Shown: positions 1 through 13,245, counted from the stretch's first letter. The stretch is 64,000 nucleotides of DNA from Maea johnstoni (GCA_963942565.1 OZ012697.1:16759853-16823852), one strand, 5' to 3'. The notes: a model not told the origin generated them from the letters alone. Numbers and translations: made by a program.

Positions 1-191
1 GCACTGAATTGAAGATGGAAACTCGTCAACACTGAGGATCCGAAACACTTCCTCGACGCTTTAGGTGGGTATCGGATAAAATTCTCGAGTTTAGGGTATA
101 TTTCTTTAGAAATTTCAGGCCAAAATCGACACTAATATAAAAAGTTCATATATACCAATATCAGTTAAGCACGAATGGTGATGACTTATAT

Positions 192-1155
<964 letters not shown>

Positions 1156-3097
1156 GACTGAGCTAAGAGGTCAGCGAGAGGGCACAGAGGCTGCATTGAC
1201 TAGATCCACCTTCAAGGGAAAGGTCGATTATCCTGCTACTACCTTTGCATTTGGCAAGGACACCGCCTTTGAATCTGTTGTTGGCACATTAGTGGCAAGT
1301 CTTTAATGCTTAAGCGTTTCACCATAAATTGTCGTCTGGACCTAAAATTCTTTTGACAGTAACTTTAGAGGTGAAAATGGTTTTACCAAATATTTGAAGG
1401 AAAGTTGTTACTTCTGTTCTGATAAGAATTTCTCCATCAATTATTTCCCTAACTTTGCTTTTACCTGCAATAGTTTATAAATTGTCTGGCTGCTTTTGGC
1501 CGCTGTGAGCATTCATGAGTTAACTCTCGCCAAAATGGTAAACCTAATTATACTTCTCTTTTAAGTGATATCTATCTTCTTGAAATGAATATTTTTATTA
1601 TCTTTTATCTTTGTACCTCGCGCCTAAGAAACTTGTTTGTTATCAAGGACTTATGTTAATGCCCCGTCACTCTATAGTCCGACTATCTCACGATTCTAAA
1701 ATCGGTAGTCGCACACGTTAACGTTACTTATCGTGCGATAGACGGATCCGTTTCCAAGTACCGTAAAAGAAAAACATAATCGGAACCGTCTAAAAAATCG
1801 ATGTTGACCCTGTACGATTTTGATATGTCCCAAGCCAAGGTAATTTCTTGACTTGCGATTATTGTACGATATTCGTTCAACATTTGTACGCAGACCTAAA
1901 TATTGGACGCAAGTCAACTATCTAGACTTGTTGCACGAATGTCTTGCGATTATCGTGGGATAGTCGCAAGACAAATTATTAACTTGCGAATTGTCGGCTG
2001 CGAACATTTTACGACGAGTCGTGCGGGTGTGACTGCACATTTGTCCAGTACCGATTTTAAAGTTAGCACGATCGGAGACGATTTTGGAATCGTACGAAGA
2101 TCGGATTCCTAGTGTGACTGGGGCATTACATACTACCGTGTAGATGGTGGGATGTACCGTATGTATCATTTCTGGCTGCAAACTGAAAGATGCCAGTCTC
2201 TAACAATAGGTAGACATTCTTGAAAATAAAATATCAGGCTATAAATGATGAAATCATAATATTATCTCCGGGCGCCTGGCCCAATGACCGAGACTTTGAG
2301 CGGTTAAAGGCGTTGCCACTTATTGTTCCCTGTCTCTCATTGGGGCCCGCCCTGATGGTCCTCGGTATTTCCACTGACTGCTCGTTGTCTTTCCCCACTG
2401 CCTGGGGCATGTAAGAATATTTCCAGTGATTTGAAGTTAGCGGGGAAGTTATGCGGTTGTTTTCGCTGGACACTCCGATTTCCTCCACAACTTTCAACTG
2501 ACAAGTCACGATTTCGCCGCAATATAGCAAAAAATTGACGGCAAATGAAATTCCATACTGCACATTCTATTCCAGGGTGTCGTGAGGGTTCAAGGCAGTA
2601 TGGTGGTCATGACAGATAAACTCAATGGTAAACAGATAGAGATAGTCAACAACCAAATGGTTGTGGTGAGTTTAGTTAAGATAGTTGCTAAGTAGAAAAT
2701 CAAATTTTAATAACCTGGTAGCTAAGAAATTATAGAAAGAATGCATCAGCGCACACAACCCTTGTGAAATGTAACACAGATAAAATACTTGACCTCTTTC
2801 TTATTCTTAACATATCAACACACAATAATGTGCGAATACAAACGTGCACAGTGCAAATGGCAATATTAATTCCTTATTACGCATAGTGCTTTATTGTTTT
2901 CCAAACGTTTGAATATCATTTAAACCACACCAGTTACATTTCAGTGGTCGTACAGGCCTCATGTGGGTTCTAGTATGATATAACTGTCAGTATTTAAAAA
3001 ACATAAACTTTACGTACAATAGCATGTGTTATCTTTTCAGACTGCGCGGACATTATCTCAGGGAGTTAGATATAAGAGATTCCACGAGAGAGTCTAG
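1156..3097 (+). CDS. 3' end of an unidentified gene (last two or three exons)
   Basis: I do not recognise the product. Two exons are well supported: 2576-2665 (30 codons, only one open frame, strong acceptor after a pyrimidine tract, donor GTGAGT) and the terminal exon 3041-3097, which joins in phase 0 and ends in TAG. The predicted C-terminus reads ...VRVQGSMVVMTDKLNGKQ... and then TARTLSQGVRYKRFHERV before the stop. A possible preceding exon at 1156-1291 is open in one frame and ends in the matching phase, but its donor (GTGGCA) is weak. An AATAAA lies 53 bases after the stop. The rest of the gene would lie to the left of the window. No domain, signal peptide or membrane segment can be named from this short piece. 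Confidence 0.45.
1659..2126. mobile_element. MITE with ATGCCCC terminal inverted repeats
   Basis: The left end begins ATGCCCCGTCAC and the right end is GTGACTGGGGCAT, an imperfect inverted repeat that extends into TAGTGTGA/TCTATAGT. The inside is rich in short CGATTNTCG-like palindromes and has no coding capacity. It sits in an intron of the left-edge gene. The target duplication is not clear. Confidence 0.6.
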
Positions 3098-3149
3098 AAC
3101 TAAACCCACACCTTGAGAGCTCAGCTGTCTGTTCCAGTGAAGAGAAAAG

Positions 3150-3155
3150 AATAAA
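3150..3155 (+). terminator. Candidate poly(A) signal AATAAA
   Basis: Canonical AATAAA 53 bases after the TAG of the left-edge gene. The position is right for a short 3' UTR. No cleavage site can be proven from sequence. Confidence 0.5.
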
Positions 3156-3309
3156 TGGACGAATGGTTCAAAGTCCCAAAGTACTTTGACACACAGAGGA
3201 TGATTTGTACCGTAATATCTAAAACTGGAGGAGGGGGAGAATATACATGTAAAGAATTTAGAATTCCAGACATTTCATTTTTCGTCCCTTTTTCTGCTAT
3301 ATTGGGGCT

Positions 3310-3440
3310 AAGTTGTCACTAGCCAGTTGCAAGTGGTAGAAGAAACCGCAGTATGCGGCGGAAACCACTGTCTAAACGCAGGTCACTGGCAACTTTCTCA
3401 CATGCCCAGGCAGAGATTCGAACCCGAGCAGCTGTAACAT
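3310..3440 (-). repeat. tRNA-like SINE fragment, minus orientation
   Basis: Read on the minus strand it contains GGTTCGAATCTCTGCCTGGG, a good RNA polymerase III B-box, followed by a tail with paired GAAACC motifs. Related diverged pieces lie at about 13380-13480, 29040-29150 and 36010-36070. It is too diverged to be a tRNA gene. Confidence 0.45.
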
Positions 3441-3575
3441 TCATGTAAAACATTGTTAAGGGGTTAAGGACAGTAAAGTAAATGAGACAAAGTAGCCAGA
3501 AAATGTGATGAGGCCCTCAGGCTAAAGAGTATAAAAATGTGAAGGTATGTAAGTTGTCAGAAGCATTGGTTATAC

Positions 3576-3884
3576 CAAAGGCTTATGAGAGAAAGGCGTT
3601 CAACTTAGCCGAAACGGCTATAATGCCAATATACACAACCAAATGCTTTTAAGGTATAAAAATAGCCAACACCCCAGCCCAAAGGCCAGTACTTTTATTG
3701 CCTTTTAACGACATTAACGACTTTTAGCGACCACCGGCTGGTAACATGAAGCATTCTCCTCCAGTCCCCCCCCCCCCCCTGAAGCGTCCCATGCACAGAG
3801 GAACCGGGTTCTATTTATAGATACGGACACAGACACTAGGACTCATCTACTAGAAGTTGAACGCCTTACTCTCATAAGCCTTTG
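3576..3884. mobile_element. MITE with ~30-bp inverted ends and GTTATAC target duplication
   Basis: Ends CAAAGGCTTATGAGAG... and its inverse ...CTCTCATAAGCCTTTG form inverted repeats of about 30 bp with one mismatch, running inward to GGCGTTCAACTT/AAGTTGAACGCC. Direct repeats GTTATAC flank both ends (3569-3575 and 3885-3891). If the terminal C/G pair is counted differently, the duplication could be the 5-bp TTATA. No ORF; superfamily not assigned. Confidence 0.75.
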
Positions 3885-4255
3885 GTTATACTTAGTCTGA
3901 TTTTAGAGATGTGATAGAAACTGTATTGTCAAAATGGCATAATAAAAAATGAACTATGGAGTCTATAAATATATCTTGTTTTGCCAGTAGTATATATGTT
4001 TGTAGTGTTTGCTTTTAGGATTCTTATGACACTTAATTTGAGATATCAACAATAAGTTTAGGGGAAACCTAGTATGGGAACGGGGTATAATTCTCACACA
4101 AATGCCATGTTGTGATTTGTATTTAGTTGGTTGTTGAAAACATGGAAAGATCTTTGGGAGTTTTGGGAATTCTCACTTTTTAAGTTATGTTATGTTTCAA
4201 CACGACTAGCCGGACACAGCAAGAGACACAGCAAGAAATCTGTTTACAATGCACC

Positions 4256-4767
4256 ACAGGGTGTCCAAGAAAAAATACAATCCCCCCCTTTTCTAGTATT
4301 GCTTCAAAACAGCAAAAACGACTTCATGGTTGAAGAGAATGATATCTTAGAGATACGCTGTTGCAGTTTTAACTTTCAAGCAAACTCGATCAACCATGAC
4401 AAAGCTGTGAGGCAAAGTTTGACCCCTCTATCATTTCACTCCAACACAATGTATATTTCCAATGCATGCCAGCATAGTGAGCAAGCAAGTGAAACTGCTA
4501 TTTTTAGCATGCGGCTCTGGTTGTTGGATAAAATGACACTAAAAACCAGTCTTCACCACAGGTTTTACATTGTGTTGGAGTGAAATGATGTAGGTGTCAA
4601 ATTTTGCCACACAACCTTGACATGCATGATCGGATTTGGTTGAAACTAAAACCGGTTATCTATAAGATATTCTCGTCAACCATGAAGTTATTTTCGATTT
4701 TACTAAAGCTGTTTTGAAAAGAATATTGGGAAAAGGGGAGGATTGCATTTTTTCTGGGACACCCTGT
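4256..4767. mobile_element. Foldback MITE, ends ACAGGGTGTCC
   Basis: Two inverted arms of about 200 bp (4256-4455 and 4570-4767) surround a loop of about 115 bp. The arms start ACAGGGTGTCC and are clearly related along their length, sharing for example ACTTCATGGTTGA and ATCATTTCACTCCAACACAATG halves. An open frame of about 150 codons runs across it but looks like chance. Confidence 0.8.
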
Positions 4768-6615
4768 AGTTTGAACATTAAGGTTACCCTGATATCCACT
4801 TACCTTCGTTCATCATTAACTAAGGATTTGATTATCGTACAAATGCATGCTTTTACACGTCATTATCATGGGTTCATGAATACTTAAGTATGAACATGAA
4901 ATATACCAGGTATGAAAATATTAATTGATAAATCAGAATAGTTACTTAAGCCTCTATGTCAACTCAATAAAGAGTGCTATTCATTGCTACAAGTGCAGGT
5001 GGAGCCAGTTATTTATCTGCAAAGGGGACTCTTAATGGCATCTACGGTATACTAGTATTATCATATGTCTCTTAACTTGCTAACTTTTGTGCAATTGCTG
5101 AATAAAGGTCAACCCAATTTTTCATTCCTCAACTATTTCTTTAGTATTTTGTGTTTTTTTTAGTATTCAAAGAACTTTGTTCATATCGCATTGAGTCTTT
5201 TCATTACAAGAGGTCTTCTAAGCCATTTATAATGCAGCTGTTAGAAAGTTGTTCTAACAACACTGTTACTTTAATGGCAGCGTAACTAGCCCATCTCAAA
5301 ATGCCTGTTACATGCCAAATTATGAACTTTTCAAACATGTATGGCTGACGTTAAGCCCTGAGCTCTTGCCCAAAGAGGACTTGTTTGAATGGAACCATGC
5401 TAGGCCCGTTACAGGCCAGAACATTTTTCTTTTAACAATGCCGTAACAGGCTTGTTATAGGTACAGGGAGACACCAGGCGGCCATCCCAAGAACTAAGTA
5501 TTATATGCTTGTTTTTATTTCATAAATGACCACATATTTTCAAATTCATATTTTTTTCTTCTGAAATCATATATTCAATACCAACAAAATAATCAATTGA
5601 TCAGCATCTTTATTTTGCAAGCAATATTCTTTTTGCACTGATACTAACAAAGCATTAAATTGGAATCAATGAAGATGCCATCTATATAAGATGTCAGGGA
5701 ACAATATCAAGTGTATAAGAAGCATCCAACTCATGATAGTGCTTGATCTGATAAATAAACAAGACATTGTGAGGTGAGAATTTATATAATAGTAAATGCC
5801 AGAAATACTCTCCATTACATGATAATGTTGGACACCGAGCCGAAGACAAGGTGTCCACTGCTATCAGGTAATGGAGAGTTCTGAGGCCGTTGACTATTGT
5901 AAAATCCACCATTCATTCATCAGGCCACTTTCATCCATCGTGTTATGGATTACAATGGAAACAATTGTGGTTTCACCTAGAAATTTAGTCTACATAACCT
6001 GGAAATAATGAAGAGTCAATGTAAGGGATACCACACTGGTATACATGTAATGACTGGTCGCATGGTACAAATCCTGATTGGAAAATTCAAAGCAACAATA
6101 ACAAACATGATTGTATCCTGATAGCTGTGACCAATCTGCAATGAAAGACTGTGGCGTAGGATTATTATTTTCAAAATGTAGAAATCAAAAAAGAAATTTT
6201 CCAACAGGTTTTTTAAATTGTGAAATTAGTGGTGTGTATGGGCATGTTACGGGTACTACTGTACAAGCCCATTTTAACAGGCATGTTACAAGCATGTAAA
6301 GGGCCCGAATATACTCATTTACTTTTACCTCAGTATGCTCTCATAACAAATATGCCTTTTTTGATAATAAAACTAAATACATATATCAAATAATGGTTAC
6401 AATGAAAATCATGAAATACATGCAATTAATATGGGTGAAAAAATTACATGTTCTATTGCTATTTACAAAAATGAAGCCAAAAAACAAACAAACAAATATC
6501 ATGGGTACAGACACAATTATTCAAAAATGTTGAAATATACAAGCCAGCCTGTACATTTTGTATAGCACAGAAATTGTTTTGGTCCTTTTTCTCTACATCT
6601 TATTGATAATGAATC
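4768..6615. other. Intergenic, 3' flank of KHK
   Basis: No gene recognised. Short repeated GTAACAGGC-type motifs occur at about 5290-5480 and 6225-6310. The KHK 3' UTR probably runs leftward into this stretch; minus-strand AATAAA candidates occur near 5607 and 5517 but none is compelling. Confidence 0.5.
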
Positions 6616-9600
6616 TCAACTAAGATTGAATTTACTCAGGCCATCATATCCTTTCATGCCACATTTGGCTCCCGCCACTCGGCAGCCGTAGGTGATGGCG
6701 TCTTGGGTGCTGCGACCATTGCTCAAGGCGAGGATTGTGGCAGCATTGAAGGTGTCGCCTGCTCCCAGGGTATCAATAACTCTCTCAGGTGGGAATGCGG
6801 GTGACGTAGATTTCTGACCTTCTGATGTCATCGCCATCGCTCCGTCCTCGCCCCACGGACATATCACAGTCGCTCTGAAAATAATAACAACATTATAATC
6901 TAGATTATATAACATTTTAAAGGTTAAATTCTTAATTTCTTTGATTAATCTGAAATTGCCCTACGGACAAATCACAGTGGCTCTACAAATAATAACTTTA
7001 AGATAGTCAACATTATATAACATTTTAAAGGTTGAATTTTAAATTTCTTTAATTATTCTTAAATTGCACCACAGACAAATTTAGTTGCTCAAAAAACGAT
7101 AACAGCATTATAATCTAAATCATATAACATCTTAAAGGTTGCATTCTTGATTTCTTTAAAGGACAATTTCACCATGAATAAAACAGAGGCCCAAATAGTT
7201 TCTTATGGTATTCTCTACTTAAACCCAAGTTCCCACCAGTGCCAACCTTCATACAAGAAGTATATTGCTGTTTAAACACCTCCTAACAGACACAAAATGG
7301 AGGCACTGGAGGCAGCCATTTTAGCCTGTTAATAGCCTATCTCTGACTGTTGGTGCAACTAAGTCATTAGCAGTAAGTAGAGAATACCATTAGAAAATAT
7401 TTTGGCCTCTGTTTTATTTATGGTGGAATTGTCCTTTAATTATTCTGAAACTGCCCCAGGGACAAATCACAGTCGCTCTATAAAAAATCAAGATATGACA
7501 ATCATCTAGATTTTCCACATGTTGCCAGAAAATGAATTATCAACATTAAAAATATGCCACTTGGAGAAGTATACTGGTCTGTACAGCTAAATATTCTTAT
7601 TCTTTGAACGTGACTTCTTACCCTGGTCGAATCAAATGCCTAAATTTCTCCACGGCTTCTTCTTTGTTTCCGCAGTCACAGAACTGCGCATATTCTTTAC
7701 TGATGAACACATAGTCAGCCTTGTCTCGCAGGCACGCTTCAACACAAAAGTCAAAGGTCAAAGATCAAGGTCATGCATCTTATGTTGGAAAATACATAAT
7801 ATTTCTTGGATTTACATTTATTGAAAATTATTTCCATAACAATTTTTTAAAGGGTTTGCCAACCCTTTTTTTAAGGGTTCCTCAAACATAAGAAAGAGAA
7901 CTTTTTTGCATATGCAGATGACACAGATAGCATGAATGATGATATGAAAAGATTACCAAACAGCAAAGACACACAAGCCTAGAAATATCACTTGGGGATA
8001 TTTTAACCCATGTATGCTTGTAGCGCCCAAAAATGTCCTGACTATTTTGTTTACATATTTGTGACCAGAGCAAATTTTGGTAGATATTTGAAGCAGAAAT
8101 ATTGATCAGATCCCAAACAACAACTCCCCTTGAAATATCTTGTGAATATATGCTTGATTCCAAAGTTATTTCTAAAAGTATCATAAGTCCAGATGTCACT
8201 TGTCAATGTGATCTCCGGGCACGAAAGGGTATTATCATAACCCAGCAATATTCAGAGGGGCCAAAAACAGCCTGACAATTTTGTCAAAACCTTTCAGGCA
8301 AAAGCATGACAAGAAAAATATTTGAAAGAGAAATATTAATCACAATACTACCAACAATCCTTCAATTGTTTTTTTGAATGCATTCTTAATTACGAAGTTA
8401 TTGTCATAAGTATCATAGATCCAGATGACAACTGCTATAGTAACTCTTGATTGGGTTTAAGAAGAATCGGTATTGGATTACATCAAGAAAATCTTAGAGG
8501 TATTTCATACTCACCATACACTTCTCTAGTTTTCTCCAATTCCACGGATGACCATATATGGTCATTATTTACAGCTGTATTTTGGTTGTACGTATCAATG
8601 TGACCTAGCATCAGGGCGATCTCCTCAGCAGTTGTACGCGCCTGAAAATATCATCAGAGAAAGTATTAAACTGAGGCTTTGAAAGCCTGAAAATCATTGG
8701 TATAGTCTTAAGTCTGGTGGCCCTACCGATAGTTACTGTATACTTTGTTAATGTTGTGGCAGTTTAATGAATGCTACTTTGCGCACCCCAGAGTCTGCAT
8801 TTATAAATCTGCCCATTATCATTTGGACATCCAATTGCTACATGCTAGTATCGTACATAATGCTGACATGATAGCGTGTCATCCAAAACCAGTATGTAAA
8901 AATTAAACTAGGCATCAAAAAATCGGCTGCTGGTCGATCGCATTATCTAATATGCATAGAATTAATACAGTATACAGTATTCCAATCACCGATACACCTT
9001 AAGAGATTATTAATGGAGTTACATATACATAAAAAATGGGTGTGGCATGCTCATTTTAATCTATGGGAGTGACATAGATAAGACTGAAAGATTTACACCC
9101 TGATGCTGAAATGATAAATTGCATAAGATGGGAGTAGCATGTAACAGTGACAGTCACATAGCCATACTAAAAATGAATCCAATTGTACTTCAAAACATTG
9201 AGTTCTTTCAAGCCCTTATTTGATAATACAGGTTATTCGATATATATACCTGAAAATGGATCCATTTGTACTTAGATAGATCAATCTTCTTAAAGTCTTC
9301 TAATGTTAATTCTGGTAAATTTCTGAAATACAAATGAAAATGAATAAACCACTTTCACGTTCCAAGTTGATATTATATGCATTGATAATATTTGAAAATA
9401 CTTGATAAGAAATAAGGAAGTGTTATATTTCTAGTACATTGATGTAACTGTACCTCAAAATGAATCCATCTGTACTTAGGGAGATCAAGTTTCTTAAAGT
9501 CTTCAAATAATAATTCTGGCAAATCTCTGAAAGACAAATTAAATCTTGGTGAAGAGCTGTATTACTATAAGTAACTTTACCGAAAAATGAGCTGCTTGCC

Positions 9601-11982
9601 TCTAAATCTGACTGATATGCCAAACGCCTATCCATATATCCCTCTCCAAAAACATTCTAGTCTCAGACTAAAATGCATACAAAGTGAAAATGACCTGTTA
9701 TTCAATGATCTGTCACAATTGCTACAATACTATCTCTTTAAATCATACTGAATAGTATTTTTCACAAAATTTGGGCCACCATGTCCCAGATTCAGTAGCA
9801 TTTTCTGAAAAAATGAGCCACCCCAAACGATATGTATTGAATTATTAAAAAGTGGCCAAAATTAAAGGGAATTTATGGTATTTATGGAAATCTTTATACT
9901 TAGCAGCTAACATAATGTATACTCATGATTGTTAAACTTGTGAGGAAAAAAATTAGCCATTCTACAGTGTCATGGAAAATGGTTACAGATAACTAGTATT
10001 GTTGGAGATCTCATTATTGATCCAATTTTGATGATCAGTATCAATTTTTGAAGACCAATTTTTTCCCTGATTATTTGCATGTGTGATTAAAAGGCATACT
10101 TTATGTTTTTCCTACAACACTACAGATAACTCTGGGCATGTATTGGTTATCTCAGACCCAATGACTTACTTATTGGAATGTACTATTGTCCGTGATCCGT
10201 TGGTTGTATTGATGTAGCATAAGGATATAGGACTAGTGCAGCCCTCATGGATTACACAGTTCTCTATGTTAATTCCATAAGAGGCAAAACTTTCCTTCAA
10301 AAACCTGCAACATAAATCCGTAAAGATTTTCAGAAACTACCTAATAAAAACTGTTTGAAAATGCCTAAAAGTTTATGGTGGAGTGCGGGCACTTAGCCAG
10401 AATTTAGAAACTGGGTGCTCAAAATTGACAATTGAAAAGGTTTTGTGTGTCCTTTTTTCGCAAGGGAGACACAATATATTAAGATAATAACCATTGATAG
10501 AAAAAGCCTGAGTCGATATTACTCGATAATCAATATATCTTGATCGATTTTTCGATTTGATATAGTTAAATTTGATTTTCTGTAAGTCTTAGTACAAGCC
10601 ATGATCTCTGGACTGCACAGCCAAAAGCATGCTTCTGCTTCAAATTCATTTGCAAAGCTCTGTTAAGATTCTTATAGAAATAATTATTTCACAAAAAGAA
10701 ATAACATTGAAGACTGGCAATGGGCAGCAATGAGTTTACTTTTGATTTATTTTTGCTTCTTTGAATTGACATATATATATTTTTTCAATATTTCAATGCC
10801 TTCAAAGATCTTGATTTGATATGTTGATAAAGTCTGATTCAATGATCTTGATTTGATATATTGATACAGCCAGATTCAATGATGACCCTACTTCTAACTG
10901 GCTAAACCAGGGGCTACCGCTATTGCCAGACTTTCAAAAAGATGCATTACCTATACCCATTGCCAAGGTCCCCAGGTACCCTGAACATGTCGCAGAGAAC
11001 TGTGCATGAAACAGGCACTGCCAGGGTGAGAAGCTCTTACCCTAGCTCATGTGTCTTAGCGAAGGTCCCCATATATTCAATGTTTGCCCCAAGAAGGGCT
11101 AGAACAGTACTGCTGTTGGAAGCATTGCCACCGCGAGTCCAAACCAGGTCATTACACCTGAAAAGATAAGTTGGGAACATCAAAAGTATTAGTGGAATAG
11201 CACCTATTTTTCTGATTGGCTTCAATATCAAATTACACCAAGATGGTTGTTTTAAAAATGCATTTTGAGTATTAAATGTAAACAGATATGCTAGAAGCTA
11301 AGAGTATTTTGAATGGAACTGCATCACAATTTTAGCAATTTTAATTTTGTCCACAAGTTATGGAATCTGAAAGTTGAAAAATTCTCTTTTCAAGTTTTCC
11401 AAAAAAATTGTTTATGAAATTTGAACGGAGTATATGTATACATGTATAAGTTCAGGCAATATATGCTTTGTATATGCTGAATTGTCAGACAAAAGCATGA
11501 TAGAAGAAAAACTTCAGAGTCAAAGATATTAACCTCAGAATCTACTTTAAATAAAAGATGATTTTTCTAGCTTTTCTTTCTCAATGCGATGACGAAATTT
11601 TATCTGGGAATAGGCGATACATTAATATCATAATATAATGAAATATGTATTTGAATATGCACAACATCTATGATAACACAATATATTAAGAAATAAGTAT
11701 GATAACTGAACAATAGATAGGACAAATAGAAAGTGGTTTACGTAAGGGACATCTACAAATTGGGCATTTCAAATGTATACCTATTACCTATATTCTGCTG
11801 GCAACTGCGAGAAAAAAATTGTGCCCAATAAAACTTTCAGATCGTTTTTTAGCAAGGGAGGACCTCTAATTATGAATGTTGCTTTCATACCTCTGATCAC
11901 TGTCTTCCACTGGGTAAGAGTCTAGTGACACAACGACATCCGGACAGGCGAGACCCACACTCAGGATCCTCTTGGAGGCCAT
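6616..11982 (-). CDS. KHK: Ketohexokinase (fructokinase), 7 coding exons
   Basis: KHK phosphorylates fructose with ATP to fructose 1-phosphate in the cytosol. Coding exons in transcript order: 11891-11982, 11041-11157, 10170-10304, one of two exon-4 versions (9454-9526 or 9250-9322), 8515-8641, 7622-7736, 6616-6874. All have GT-AG borders and phases agree, giving 305 residues (human KHK 298). pfkB-family marks: RGGNASN at residues 39-45 and the second signature DTLGAGDTFNA with GAGD at 257-260, whose Asp is the expected catalytic base. Exon 3 is 135 nt, the same as human exons 3A and 3C as I recall them. The start is the first ATG of the most upstream exon found, followed by MASKRILSVGL; an AG before it leaves room for an untranslated first exon. 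Odd points: the duplicated exon 4 and the repeated exon-7 acceptor. Confidence 0.94.
6852..7500 (-). repeat. Tandem array repeating the KHK exon-7 acceptor
   Basis: About 105-110-bp units, each carrying the start of exon 7 and its acceptor (on the minus strand AG then AGCGACTGTGAT-like). The real junction is at 6874/6875. Decoys begin near 6979, 7095 and 7481. The first decoy hits TAG in frame after TVICP; the second has lost the motif; the last keeps an AG and an open start. A TTAA-type MITE interrupts the third unit. Confidence 0.85.
7160..7435. mobile_element. TTAA-flanked MITE, ends AGGACAATT
   Basis: Inverted ends of about 60 bp (AGGACAATTTCACCATGAAT versus inverse AGGACAATTCCACCATAAAT) are flanked on both sides by TTAA (7156-7159 and 7436-7439). 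TTAA duplication fits Kolobok or piggyBac; superfamily by inference. It lies in KHK intron 6 within the junction array. Confidence 0.85.
7986..8240. repeat. Interspersed repeat, TTAACCCATG... family
   Basis: Starts TTAACCCATGTATGCTTGTAGC and ends near CTCCGGGCACGAAAGGG. Related copies or ends occur at about 25690, 45797, 50130-50280, 51930-52130, 55210 and 62814. Ends of the form TTAA-CCC suggest a piggyBac-like MITE. No coding capacity. Confidence 0.5.
9250..9322 (-). CDS. KHK: KHK alternative exon 4b
   Basis: 73-nt exon, acceptor TTTCAG, donor GTATAT. It encodes NLPELTLEDFKKIDLS followed by KYKWIHFQ, closely related to exon 4a. Differences are mostly conservative (D/N, LF/TL, L/I, P/S, R/K, E/Q), and both versions are free of stops, so both look under protein-level constraint. 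Confidence 0.9.
9454..9526 (-). CDS. KHK: KHK alternative exon 4a
   Basis: 73-nt exon with its own acceptor (TTTCAG) and donor (GTACAG). It encodes DLPELLFEDFKKLDLP followed by KYRWIHFE, the counterpart of the human exon-4 segment ending FKWIHIE. It is 131 bases upstream (in transcript sense) of a second version. Including both adds 146 nt and shifts the frame; skipping both also shifts it. Only one can be used per mRNA. Confidence 0.9.
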
Positions 11983-12360
11983 GGTTAGTATGCTGATAAA
12001 CGAATACATAAGTTAGAATAAATTTCATTGGTTTCTGTATCACACTGTGAATGAACGTATGCTAGTAAGAGAAAACAAGGTAAATTTATCCTAATCATTC
12101 CTACTTGACTATTGTTTTCTGGACAGTTCATACTTTTTTAAATAGCTTTAGAATTACTTATAAATTTGCAAAATATTTGAAAAAGAGTTGCAGATTGAGT
12201 TCTATTGAACAATCCTCCTACACATATTTTCTACACATTGCTTTTGTTAGAGATATATCACCCACATTGTCAGGTGGCTTTGGCTGCTACAGGCATGAGT
12301 GGGTTAACATGTAAAATAAAGTACTTAACAAAAGTATGTGTAGTAACAGTGCTACTACTT

Positions 12361-12362
12361 GA

Positions 12363-12421
<59 letters not shown>

Positions 12422-12432
12422 CTACTACTTGA

Positions 12433-12479
<47 letters not shown>
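12361..12479. repeat. (AGT)n microsatellite, left block
   Basis: Two AGT runs separated by GCTACTACTTGAT. A TA-flanked MITE follows immediately, so the microsatellite was probably split by the insertion; its other half is at 13104-13245. Confidence 0.95.
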
Positions 12480-13100
12480 CCGTATTTTCGCGTGTATAAG
12501 ATGCACTTTTTTACACAAATTTTTACACTCAATACGGGGGTGCGTCTTATACACAAAGCTAGAAATCTAGGGTGTTTTACATCGAGTGCCCAGGCCACAC
12601 AAAGATCACAAATCGATGACGAGCCACTACCGCAACCCGTATCAGAATTGAGGCTCGGGTATGAATTCATTTCAATTGTGTTTCTAACATGTTTAGCACG
12701 TCTCTATTAACGGTTCAACTTCAGCAGTGCTGGTAAAACCTTATCAGTCCTATCTGGCCGTAGACACCATAGTGAATTGTTTGTTATATCGGACCTGTCC
12801 AGCCGGTTCTATTTTAAGCACAATAATTACAATACACTGCCTGAATGTCCTAGCCCCTATTGTCTATAGAGTAGCATAGTGACTTCAAATTACAATCAAC
12901 GTAATGTTTGTCCGAATCAAATGCTAGTAAGTTAGTAAGATGACCCCCATTTCTTTCATTTGTTTTTAGAAAATAGCTAGAGACATGGGCCGAAAGGGGG
13001 GTGCGTACTATACACAAAGCTGAGGTCTATACATCTTTTTAAAGGCCTGAACAAGGGCAGTGACTTATATATGGGTGCGTCTTATACACACAAAAATACT
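12480..13100. mobile_element. TA-flanked MITE, ends CCGTATTTTCGCG
   Basis: The left end CCGTATTTTCGCGTGTATAA and right end (inverse CAGTATTTTTGTGTGTATAA) lead into GACGCACC motifs. TA dinucleotides flank both ends, as in Tc1/mariner-type insertions. A second copy is at 39454-39940. No transposase frame. Confidence 0.8.
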
Positions 13101-13103
13101 GTA

Positions 13104-13183
13104 GAAGTAGTAGTAGTTAGTAGTGCTACTATTTGATAGTAGTAGTAGTAGTAGACTAGTAGTAGTAGTAGTAGTAGTAGTAA

Positions 13184-13214
<31 letters not shown>

Positions 13215-13245
13215 TGTAGTAGTAGTAGTAGTTGTAGTAGCAGCT
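13104..13245. repeat. (AGT)n microsatellite, right block
   Basis: Interrupted AGT repeat directly after the MITE, with the same GTGCTACTATTTGATAG spacer as the left block, then GTAGCAGCTGCTAC. Confidence 0.93.

Noticed and set aside
4131-4583. 150-residue protein on plus
   Set aside because: It lies across the arm and loop of a foldback element and has no family features; the other arm does not keep the frame.
12205-12710. Poly-Ser/Tyr/Val frames over the AGT repeat
   Set aside because: Trinucleotide repeat artefact continuing into a MITE.
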